Assembly: GCA_029851415.1 (NCBI GenBank) | Contig: CM056741.1 | Location: 88,013,282 to 88,077,281, forward strand | Direction of reading: 5' to 3' | Origin: Eretmocerus hayati | Taxonomy: Eukaryota; Arthropoda; Insecta; Hymenoptera; Aphelinidae | Length of the DNA: 64,000 nt | Part shown: one piece after another, positions 44,648-55,112 of the stretch | How the letters are laid out: each line of letters starts with the position of its first letter | How positions within the stretch are numbered: position 1 is the stretch's first letter | Program-made: the position numbers and the translations under genes | Notes under the pieces: model-generated | Seen by the model: only the letters and a program-made list of their open reading frames with translations | The model's database searches: none | What the model was told of the DNA's origin: nothing

Positions 44648-44818
44648 TCTCAATTTTTCGGAAATGGAGTCAGAATTTCTTACAAGGTGGCGAAAATGTT
44701 TGAAAGGACGTTTTCTGCCGAAAATCGAAGTATTCTTGAAAAATTTTTCATTCTATGAATATTTGGATCGTTTTTGTCACCTTGTGGTGGAATTCTGACT
44801 CCGTTTCCAAGAAATTGA
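44648..44818. repeat. Short inverted repeat
   Basis: About 40-bp arms around GGAGTCAGAATT and AATTCTGACTCC, just left of the foldback element. Confidence 0.55.
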
Positions 44819-44872
44819 TACATTTTTACAGATGAATCATGTATTCTGAACACTTCCAATGATGGTTTTTGC

Positions 44873-47853
44873 CGAGGGGCAGATATCCAAGAGAAATACT
44901 TGAAGGAATAGATGGAAATAGCGGGAAATAGTTGGGAATACCTGGAAATACGGAGGCAGCGTGTGCATGGTTGAGAGCGGGCTGCGCCTCGGTATGTCCA
45001 GGTATATCTCGCGATCGGGGGAATACTTGCGTAAGTGCGGTGGCGGTCGTGCAGGGGCAAGGACGGCGCGCGGCAGACCCGCAGCATCAACACTGGATCA
45101 ATCGGATTTGAGTACAACGTTATCGCAACACCACGTGTTCGCATTATAACACTTTCCACGATCAAAATTGCATATTATCGCTAAGTGAATCCTTGTAAGA
45201 GCCAAGAGAGTATAAATTGGAAGCAGGACATGTTTCACTTGTGAATATGGGGTTTGGGAGCGACATAATATGTGAGATGTATAGGTGCTTTGGAGAGATG
45301 ATTTCTTCTAGAAAGACTAGGTGAGAGGTTTCCACAGCATCTGCTATATACAGGCCTTGTCGCAAGGAATTTGAGAATTGTGATGGATGATAGTGATTTT
45401 TTATGGGTTTTTGTTGGGCCAAAAATTCTGTTGGCGGAAAAATCCACCCCAAAACCTAGGAAGGCAAATTAACCCGCAAGCGCCCGGATGCTCGGACCGA
45501 AATTTTTTGGGGTTTAACCCGCAAGTGCCCGGATGCTCGGACCGAAATTCTTTTGGGGCAGAAATTACCCCAAAATCCAGGAAGGCGAATCAACCCGCAA
45601 GTGCCCGGACTCTCTAACCGAAATTCTTTTGGGGTTTAACCCGCAAGTGTCCGGATGCTAGGACCGAAATTCTCTTGGGGAGAAATTAAACCTAAAACCC
45701 AGGAAAGCAACAACATGTGCTCGCTAAAAATAATTCCATAGTTGACCACGGGGACCTGTGGGGCTGGATCCTGGAGAGAATCCCAATCCTTATACTCTGC
45801 CAAATTCGGCATCGGAGACGTGCAGCATACGAATTTTGACCATCATTTGCGGGTTTCGGCGTTGCCATCGTGGGATTTGGAAATTATTCCCTTCACGAAA
45901 GAACTTCTGCTTCAAGCGTCCAGGTATTTATAGGTTTGGCTGTCTTCCTGGGCGTTGGGAATGATTCTTCATACGACAGACTTTTTGTCGAAACATTCGG
46001 GCATTCGCGGGTTAACTTACCGTCCTAGGTTTTGGGGTTGATTTCTCCCGCAAAATATTTTCGGTCCGAGCATCGGGGCACTTCAGGGTTAGTTTGCCTT
46101 CCTGGGTTTTGGGGTTGATTTCCCCCCCCCCCCCCCCAGTAGAATGTCAGTCCGAGCATCCGGGCACTTGCGGGTTAGTTTGCCTTTCTGGGTTTTGGGG
46201 TTGATTCCTCCCCCAAAAGAATTGCGGTCCGAGCATTCGGGCCCTTGCGCATTAGTTTGCCTTTCTGGGTTTTGGGGTTGAGTTCTCCCCCAAAAGAATG
46301 TCGGTCCGAGCATCCGGGCACTTGCGGGTTAATTTGCCTCTCTGGGTTTTGGGGTTGAGCTCTCCCCCAGGAGAATGTCGGTCCGAGCACACGGGCGCTT
46401 GCGGGTTAATTTGCCTTCCTCGGTTTTGGGGTTGATTTCTCTCCCAAAAGAATCTCGGTTCGAGCGTCCGGGCACTTGAGGGTTACTTTGCCTTCCTTGG
46501 TTTTAGGGTTAATTTCTCCCCCCCAAAAAAATTTCGGTCCGAGCATCCGGGCACTTGCGGGTTAATTTGCCTTCCTTGGTTTTGGGGTTGATTTCTCTCC
46601 CGAAAGAATTTCGGTTCGAGCGTCCGGGCACTTGAGGGTTACTTTGCCTTCCTTGGTTTCAGGGTTAATTTCTCCCCCAAAAGAATTTCGGTCCGAGCAT
46701 CCGGGCGCTTGCGGGTTAATTTGTCTTCCTTGGTTTTGGGGTTGATTTCTCTCCCAAAAGAATTTCGGTTCGAGCGTCCGGGCACTTGAGGGTTACTTTG
46801 CCTTCCTTGGTTTTAGGGTTAATTTCTCCCCCAAGAAAATTTCGGTCCGAGCATCCGGGCACTTGCGGGTTACTTTGCCTTCCTGAATTTTAGGGTTTCT
46901 TGCTCCCCCAAAAGAATTTCGATTCGAGCGTCCGGGCACCTGAGAGTTACTTTGCCTTCCTGGGTTTCAGGGTTAATTCCTCCCCCAAAAAAATTCCGGT
47001 CCGAGCATCCGGGCACTTGCGGTTTACTTTGCCTTCCTGAATTTTAGGGTTTCTTTCTCCCCCAAAAGAATTTCGGTTCGAGCGTCCGGGCACTTGAGGG
47101 TTACTTTGCCTTCCTGGGTTTTAGGGTTAATTTCTTCCCCAAAAAATTTCGGTCCGAGCATCCGAGCACTTGCGGATCAGTTTGCCTTCCCGGGTTTTGG
47201 GGCTGATTCCTCCCCCAAAAGAATTTAGGTCCGAGCATCCGGGCGCTTGCGGGTTAATTTGCCTTCCTAGGTTTTGGGGTGGATTTTTCCGCCAACAGAA
47301 TTTTTGGCTCAACAAAAACCCATAAAAAATCACTATCATCCATCACAATCTTCAAATTCCTTGCGACAAGGCCTGTATATAGCAGATGCTGTGGAAACCT
47401 CTCACCTAGTCTTTCTAGAAGAAATCATCTCTCAAAAGCACCTATACATCTCACATATTATGTCGCTCCCAAACCCCATTTTCACAAGTGAAACATGTCC
47501 TGCTTCCAATTTTTACTCTCTTGGCTCTTACAAGGATTCACTTAGCGATATTATGCAATTTTGATCGTGGAAAGTGTTATAATGCGAACACGTGGTGTTG
47601 CGATAACGTTGTACTCAAATCCGACTGATCCAGTGTTGATGCTGCGGGTCTGCCGCGCGCCGTCTTTGCCCCTGCACGACCGCCACCGCACTTACGCAAG
47701 TATTCCCCCGATCGCGAGAAATACCTGGACATACCGAGGCGCAGCCCGCTCTCAACCATGCACACGCTGCCTCCGTATTTCCAGGTATTCCCAACTATTT
47801 CCCGCTATTTCCATCTATTCCTTCAAGTATTTCTCTTGGATATCTGCCCCTCG
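44873..47853. mobile_element. 3-kb foldback element with minisatellite core and 8-bp duplication
   Basis: The ends are CGAGGGGCAGATATCC and its complement, with inverted arms of about 580 bp. GTTTTTGC flanks both sides (44865-44872 and 47854-47861). The core is a 78-bp tandem array, mostly in one orientation with three units inverted at the left. Long TIRs plus internal tandem repeats are the layout of foldback (FB) transposons. No transposase. The mirror ORFs in the arms are shadows. Confidence 0.85.
46017..47266. repeat. 78-bp minisatellite, about 16 units
   Basis: Each unit contains CCGAGCATCCGGGCACTTGC and GGGTTTTGGGGTTGATTTC. Three further units lie in the opposite orientation at about 45455-45690. 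A run of 17 C occurs at about 46122-46138. Confidence 0.85.
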
Positions 47854-47964
47854 GTTTTTGCACAATGATCGTTGTGATTTTACTTTGTAGTGGTGATACG
47901 ATGTGAGATATTTTTTACAAAGTATAATCCAGTCTAATCCCCTTCGAGTCCCGTAGTGGTCCCC

Positions 47965-49490
47965 AAAGAGTGTCAAACCGGTACCATGGTACTGTTACGG
48001 TCATCGGCGAGTATCGATCTGCTCCTGTAAGGTCCTTGGCGAGCATCGATGTGGTCCCTCCTGTAACAGTTATCGGCGAGTGTCTATTTGGTTCCGTGTC
48101 GGTCCTGTACCAGTCCTCGGCGAGTGTCAATCTGGTCCCGTATCGGTGACGGGCGGGTGTCGATCTGGTCCCGTATCGGTCCTGTACCGGTCCTCGGCGA
48201 GTGTTGATGTGGTCCTGTTACAGTTATCGGCGAGTGTCCATTTGGTTCCGTATCGGTCCCCGGCGAGTGTCGATGTGGTCCAGTAACAGCCATCGGCAAG
48301 TGTCGATCTGGTCCCATATCGGCCCTGTACCGATCCTCGGTGAGTGTCGACGTGATCCCGTTACGGTCATCGGCGAGTGTCAATTTGGTCCCGTATCGGT
48401 GCTCGACGAGTGACGATCTGGTCCTGTTACGGTCATCGGCGAGTGTCGTCGATCTGGACCTGTATCGGTCCTCGGCGAGTGTCGATGTGGTCATGTAACA
48501 GTTATCAGCGAGTATCCATTTGGTCCCGTAACGGTTCTGTACCGGTCCTCGGCGAATGTCGATGTGGTCTCGTAGCAGTCATCGGCGAGTGTCAATTTGG
48601 TCATGTAACAGTCATCGGCGAGTGTCCATTTGGTTCCGTATCGGCCCTGTACCGGTCCTCGGCGAGTGTCGATGTGGTCCCGTAGCAGTCATCGGCGAGT
48701 GTCAATTTGGTCCTGTAACAGTTATCGGCGAGTATCAATTTGGTCCCGTATCGGTGCTTGGTGAGTGACGATCTGGTCCTGTCACGGTCATCGGCGAGTG
48801 TGGTCGATCTGGCCCTGTATCGGTCCCTGGCTAGTGTCAATGTGGTCCTGTAACAGTTATCGGCGAGTGTCCATTTGGTCCCGTGTCGGTCCTGTACCGG
48901 TCCTCGGCGAGTGTCGATGTGGTCCAGTAACAGCCATCGGCGAGTGTCGATCTGGTCCCGTATTGGTCCTGAACCGATCCTCGGTGACTGTCGACGTGGT
49001 CCCGTTACGGTCATCGGCGAGTGTCGATCTGGTTGGTCCTGTATCGGTCCTTGGCGAGTGTCGATGTGATTCTGTGACAGTTGCCGGCGAGTGTCCATTT
49101 GGTCCCGTGTCGGTCCTGTACTGGTCCTTGGCGAGTGTCAAAGTGGTCCTGTGACAGTCATCGGTAACTTCCGATTTGGTCCTGTAAGGTCCTTGGTGAG
49201 CATCGATATGGTCCTACCTGTAACAGTTATCGACTAGTGTCGATGTGGTCCCGTATCGGTCGTCGGCGAGTGTCGATCTGGTCCCGTATCGGTGGCCGGC
49301 GGGTGTCGATCTGGTCCCGTATCGGTCCTGTACCGGTCCTCGGCGAGTGCCGATGTGGTCCCGGAACCGTCATCGGCGAGTGACGATGTGGTCCTGTTAC
49401 AGTCGTCGGCGTGTGTCGATCTGGTCCTGTATCGGCCCCTGGCTAGTGTCGATGTGGTCCTGTAACAGTTATCGGCGAGTGTCCTGATCG
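47965..49490 (+). repeat. 33-bp minisatellite, array 1
   Basis: Units read CTCGGCGAGTGTCGATGTGG plus GTCCCGTA-like text, some with an extra 12 bases (GGTCCTGTACC). The 33-bp length is 11 codons, so long repetitive frames appear on both strands; these are not treated as genes. Confidence 0.85.
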
Positions 49491-49495
49491 CCGAT

Positions 49496-49929
49496 AACTA
49501 TTACAGGACTCTTGAAAATATGTGTGGAGTGATGAATGACACCATCACTTGAGGGCTATTTTTTTTTTATATACTAAGAGTAGCTATAGATGTGAGCAAG
49601 GTGAATTCAGTTTTCCATGTCATAATGTTCTGCATAACTGCACAATCAAATTGAATCACAGATCAAAGTTTGAGGTTCACTGTTTTCTGATCAATTAATT
49701 AAAACTGTTGAAATGCTGAACTCAATAAGTCACTTAATCATAAAGAATTATCTCGGAGCTTGTGCTCTTGTTCTCTTTCTGCGCACCAAACCCCGCATTC
49801 AACGATTCTTAGGTGGCACTGGGGAATACAGCATCCAAATATCCTGGATTTAATCTGGATAGGCTTGGATATGCTGCATTGTGATCCACTGTGCCACTAC
49901 ATGTATGGCCCATGAGGACCGCAACAGCT
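49496..49929. other. No gene seen
   Basis: AT-rich spacer between the minisatellite and the right long inverted arm. Confidence 0.4.
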
Positions 49930-50860
49930 GTGTCCAATGTCGTGACATGTGCCAGCTAGGGTCCCTATAGTTAGTGACGCGTCAATTGCCAACAAAAAAT
50001 AAATCTCGAGGGAGAGATTACGTTATCCACGATTTAGAACTAAATAAGAAAATTCAGCAGCCACGAACGAAAAATACACGCAAACCATAACCCCCATCAA
50101 GTACGCATAGCGTCTCGCGTCTCGCGTCTCAGGCTGCTTTTTTGCTCGATTGCAATTCGTAAATGCGACGAGCAATCTTCGACACATACGGCATTCAAGT
50201 TTGGTTCTCAAAATGACCGGGGCCCCAATCCTAATTGATTGGGACGGGGCAAGCAAGATCTCTAGCCCCTTTCCGGGCTTAATTACCTATAGTTTGAATG
50301 ACCGTGTTTCACAATAACACTAAATCGCACGGCAGAGATTACTTATGTACTACACTCGAATTCACTGCCCCTACTCGTTCCTGGTCATTTAAAATAAACT
50401 CGCACATTGCACTCACGTGGCACACTAGCAGCAAACCAGCAGATGCGCGGAAACACAAAATGTCAACACTGGCGTTACAAGCGTTACAAAAAGCGTTACA
50501 AAACCCACATAAATTTTTCCCGGTCATTGAATTACATTAAATGATGCAAATATCAAAGTCGAAAACAACCATTTTCGACTCAAAATTTCGCGATCTTTCT
50601 GATGGTATGCTTGAAATTTCGCTCCGATCGATATTCGCCGAAATAGCAAAAACATGCTTGTGAAAATTCATTCACAATTCCGCAACGAAAAGAGATATCG
50701 TAATTTTGACCACGCCAATCGCTTTGCAAAGAATTTTTACGTTAGAAATGTGCTTGCCGCATGGATTTCAAACGATTTCCAACATTTCCCAAACCAAAAT
50801 CGGAAGCAAAAAAAACCGCCAAGTTATGTTTGTCACTCGGTATGTCCACATATGTGTACA
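49930..50860 (-). repeat. Right arm of the ~0.9-kb inverted repeat
   Basis: Reverse complement of 38112-39025. Its outer edge runs directly into the terminal motif and TTAA at 50875. Confidence 0.85.
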
Positions 50861-50950
50861 TTGGTCAGAAGAGGTTAACTTCTCAAAAATCCGGACCCAT
50901 GACCATTTATCCTGCGGACGGGGAATACGCAGAAGGAACTTCTCTTCTTA

Positions 50951-51133
50951 TACAGCAGAACCTCGAATAGCGGACACCCCGAAAAAGCGGATACTACGCA
51001 ATAGCGGACAATTTTTGGAGCTCGATTTGATTCCCATCGATTCTTATGGGACCAAACCCTCGGAATAGCGAACAATTTTTGTCGGTTGAATGGTCTTGTT
51101 ACAAGAAATTCCAACTCGCAATAACGGACATAC
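50951..51133. mobile_element. Short pogo/Tigger-like MITE
   Basis: It starts CAGCAGAACCTCGAATAGCG after TA and ends ...AATAACGGACATACTG. The inside repeats AATAGCGGAC. Ends are typical of pogo-type families; the right-hand TA is not clear. Confidence 0.5.
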
Positions 51134-51280
51134 TGAATTTCCTTCCTCCATCAATGCAAGAATACAGTGACGTGTAAAGAAGACTGTCGTCAGAACTAGT
51201 GAGGCTCAAAATAATGTACCGTTTGAATGATACAAATGTATCATATGTTAGATAGCCGTGCCACAGTTGACAAATAAGGG

Positions 51281-51490
51281 AGAGTGGGGCAAAGTAGGCA
51301 CCGTAATATTACGAGGCTCTCAGTAATTCGATTCAACCCTTCGAGAAATTTTAAAGTGGCCGATCGAATGATTGAAGCCTGAAGAATGTGATTGCGTGGA
51401 CAAGAATTTGTATACGAACCGTATTTTCCAAAAAAGTCCAAAATGCTGAGACTATGCAATTCTGCCCACTTTGCCCCACCGTGGAGTAAA
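51281..51490. mobile_element. MITE with GGGGCAAAGT ends
   Basis: GTGGGGCAAAGTAGGCA at the left and TGCCCACTTTGCCCCAC at the right form an inverted pair around about 150 bases. Confidence 0.5.
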
Positions 51491-51774
51491 GTGGGCAGCG
51501 GCTAGGGTGAAGTGAGCATTTGGAAATCTTCGCTCCCCAGTCATATTTTATATCAATTAGAGTATTCAGATGGATGCACGATCAAATTCTCTTCCTATTT
51601 GACTACTCATATCACTGCTAACTCGAAATGTGAACAAATAATACGGCTTCGGAGAAACTGTTGTTCGAGTTAAGTTCGAGTCGGCTGTTCAATGCAGCTG
51701 TCGGAGCAGGAAACGGACCGAGCGGCGCTGCTGCCGCGACTCCATGAGAAATACACAGGAAAAACTCGTACGAA

Positions 51775-52275
51775 ACCAGATCGACACTCGCCGAGGGCCA
51801 GTACGAGACCAGATCGACACTCGCCGAGGACCGGTACGCGACCAGATCGACACTCGCCAAGGACCGGTACGGGACCAGATCGACACTCACCGAGGACCGG
51901 TACGGGACCAGATCGACACTCACCGAGGACCGGTGGAGGACCACTTCGACACTCGCCGAGGACGGGTACGGGACCAGATCGACACTCGCCGAGGACCGGT
52001 AGAGGACCACATCGACACTCGCTGAGGACTGGTATGAGATCCCATCGACACTCGCCGAGGACCGGTACGTGACCAGATCGACACTCGCCAAGGACCGGTA
52101 CGGGACCAGATCGACACTCGCCGAGGACCGGTAGAGGACCACTTCAACACTCGCCGAGGACGGGTACGGGACCAGATCGCAACCCTCTGGGGACCCGTAT
52201 AGGACCAGATCGACACTCAGAGAGGACCGGTACAGGACCCCATCAACACTCACCGATGGCTGGAACTGGACCACA
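51775..52275 (-). repeat. 33-bp minisatellite, array 2, inverted relative to array 1
   Basis: About 15 units of GACACTCGCCGAGGACCGG plus TACGGGACCAGATC, the reverse complement of the 47965-49490 unit. The units here are more uniform than in array 1. Confidence 0.85.
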
Positions 52276-53064
52276 TCTTGACTGAGACGACTGGGCCAAT
52301 TCTTACCAAGAAGATCTTCTGGTATTTTTCCCCCAAATAGTCCCCTCCGGTGATCATGCGCCCAAATGACCGAGCAGCTGGTATGGTGTTGATACCATCC
52401 CGAGCGGGTGCTTAATTCGTGTCTAACGAGTTCTACACAGATACTGCGTTAGGATTTGAGTGGATCAGCTCATTTACCGAATGAGACTGAATGCGGGATC
52501 TGGTATAGGGCTGGCATCCGTTCCAGAAGGTCGCTATTGTGTCAAAAATCATGTCAATCCAAAAGGAATTTATTCTCTGGTGGATCTGCACCAAACCGAC
52601 CGAACATCTCGACTATCGTCGATTTTGTCCCCAAAGTTGTGAGTGTGATGCAATGAAACGTGCAGTTGTAGTCCAAGCATGCGCGATTGAGCCGCAACAA
52701 GCTGGCGTTTTTACGCTTGCGCGATAAATTCAAACTTATGAAGGTTTTGACGTGGCTTGACACAGTTAATATCGATTATTGGTCGATCTTTATCAAATTT
52801 TGACTTTTCCCCGCCCACGTGATTTGTAGAACCCATGTTTGCCGGTGACGAAAGTTTTTTCGGACGTCAACAACAATACCTCATCAAAGTTGATATTTCA
52901 TATTAACACCTCATATATTATAATAAAGCCAGATCTAACCTCCACAAGTAGCAGCATACATTTCTTTTCGGAGGTTTCTTTCCGTTCCGGACATCTTATT
53001 TCGCCCTGATGCACGATGAACGAGAGCGGCAAAATTAAAAATCCACCCAACGCACTCGGCACTC
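52276..53064. other. No gene seen
   Basis: Mixed composition. A 66-aa and other short frames at 52456-52727 were not recognised. Confidence 0.4.
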
Positions 53065-53172
53065 CTAGAAAATCACTCTCGCGGCTATGCAAGAAATACA
53101 AACAGCACCGGCCCATGCAACCCCGAGGCCCAGGAACATGATAAAGAGCACGGCAGTCGCAAAATTCACCAT
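53065..53172 (-). CDS. Possible 35-aa membrane microprotein
   Basis: The minus-strand frame is a single hydrophobic Ala- and Gly-rich helix with three small-residue GxxxA-like steps and two Cys. It sits in a GC-richer island. It is short enough to be chance. Confidence 0.2.
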   Translation of the reverse strand: MVNFATAVLFIMFLGLGVAWAGAVCISCIAARVIF

Positions 53173-53629
53173 CTACACCGCCACCAAATCCGACAACCGC
53201 CTCCTCGGGCTGCAAATACTGAGACTGACGCACCGACACATAACCTCGAGACCAGACCACGTGTGTGGCAGCAAAATAAACTGATCCCTCTGCTGATCCC
53301 ATGTGATCCTCGCGCGACTGATCCCTCTGGTTCCTTTCCTGATCCATCTGATCACAAAAATCTGATAATTTTCAACATCCGCGCAAATTTTCAAATCGAC
53401 TCGAATAACTTTGAAAAAATTTTGCAAAACTCACAACGCGTCGGACTTTTGAAATTTCCCGGCTGGTCGAGTACTTTACAATCACGTTGTATTTTGAGGA
53501 GTTAGTTATTTTACTAGAGAAACGAGATGAAATAGAGTGAACGGGAGGGCCGTCCCTTCCGATACATCAATATTGTCACCTGGCTACCGGTATCACAAGA
53601 CGGCCACTCGAATGGGAAGTCTCTACACG

Positions 53630-55112
53630 GCGTGCCCCTGGCAAAAAAAGTGGACCCCAAATGACGCTGAAATCTGGCAGCGAGGGTGTTTTCGTCGAGC
53701 TTAGAAGTGATGGAATTATAATGGCTCAAAATCGGAACCGTTCTTATTTTCGAGTTCGATCAAGAATGATTTTTATGTTATCGAATGTCATCTTTGCTCT
53801 TTTGTCGTCTTCCGGGGGAGACTCGCAAGTTTCATCAGAGATGTAACATGCTCCTCATATTTTCTCGGTATGATTGTGATAGTGTATTATTCTCAAAATT
53901 GATATTCTACGTCATTAGTAGGAAACACCTCATTGAGATTGGATCTCATCAGTAATTGTACATTTATCGCTCGTAAAATTATGGCCTTTCTTTGAAGAGA
54001 AAGTTGAGGTATTGGTCCTCGAAGAATGTATTATTCCTCAACTTCGAATGTGAATGCCGCAGGGATTCGTCAACCATTCATTCTGAAAGGATTTAGTGAT
54101 CATCCTTGGGCTTGAGCAAGCTCTTCTATGGCCTAAAATATTAAACCTCATCTTTCAAAGTTATCATGAGGAGGTTTTTGAATGAAATGATTGCCGGACT
54201 GAGACAGCCTCATCCCCTTCGCGATAGATGAGTTTGCGGCAATGTTAGACTCTCCACCGTGAAATTACATGTTTCTGCATCCAGAACGATGGATGGGATT
54301 GTGATTTCGTGATTCTCACTGAAAAAACGTGTACCAATAGAGTCAATGAATGTATTACTGGACGAGCTACACGAGGATTTAAATTCCTGGAAATTATCAA
54401 AAACTCTGGAAATCTATATGCTCCTTCGGCACCTCAAACAATCTCTTGAACTACTTGATGAAGGTAATGGCTTGAGGTTGTGGTCTGACTCAGAAGCCAA
54501 GAGGCGAATCCGCTCATTGGGAGTTTCTGAAGTTTTGGGAGAGGAAGAAAGTCAACCCGCTCCTCGACTCATACTCAAATAAACGGCAAGAAGTAGTTGT
54601 GGAGTATTCCTCCCTCCATATTTAGTTTTGTTCCGGAGTTGTCTTCATTGTGAGATCTCGAACAGGAATCGATCCAGAAATAGTGTATTTACTTTATCAA
54701 TTTTGCATCACTAGAAATTTGTCCGAATTATTATTGGATTCGGTCATAAACTCCATTCCACTCCGTGAATTGATTGTATTTTGATCATCTCTTCTAGTAC
54801 CACTCGCGTTTCTCATCTCCATTTCGATTCATCACTCGTATATCCATTCAAAAGTGTACTTTTGTTGAGTAATTGGTTACCAAACGAGTTTGGATTGTAC
54901 TCGCACGACACCATGAGCGATGAGTTTCCCCCGAAAGACTCCAAAAGACGAGGAGATGACATTTGATAGCTCGAAACTCATTCTTGATAGAACTCGAAAA
55001 TAGAAACGGTTCCGATTTTAAGCCAACAAAATTCCATTACTTTGAAGCATGACAAAAACATCGCCGTTGCCGAATTTTAGCAACACTTGGGGTCCACTTT
55101 TTTGCCAGGGGC
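53630..55112. mobile_element. 1.5-kb palindrome abutting the LINE
   Basis: Outer ends GGCGTGCCCCTGG and CCAGGGGCACGCC pair, and the inner arms also match (for example CGGAACCGTT with AACGGTTCCG). The right end is exactly where the LINE frame becomes recognisable. Confidence 0.7.

Larger units (their letters stand above)
36986..50874. mobile_element. Candidate 13.9-kb TTAA-bounded unit
   Basis: TTAA at 36982-36985 is followed by CCTCTTCTGACC. At the other end GGTCAGAAGAGG is followed by TTAA at 50875-50878. A CCACATATGTGG-type motif sits just inside the right end and, displaced by about 110 bp, inside the left. Long inverted repeats lie inside. TTAA duplication suggests a piggyBac-like mechanism. 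No transposase was found, and other elements have inserted inside, so this may be one element or two ends of separate copies. Confidence 0.4.

Noticed and set aside
44961..45149. Possible zinc-rich or kinase-like short ORF
   Set aside because: Part of a foldback arm; duplicate of 47577-47765.
45162..45452. 96-aa ORF, matched by an almost identical plus-strand ORF at 47274-47564
   Set aside because: The two are the same sequence read from the arms of one foldback element; no sign of coding constraint.
48084..49154. Long repetitive ORFs on both strands across the 33-bp array
   Set aside because: The unit is 11 codons without stops, so open frames arise automatically in several frames; no start context or family match.
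52898..53347. 149-aa minus-strand ORF
   Set aside because: No recognisable domain, unusual composition, and competing frames on both strands in the same GC-rich island.
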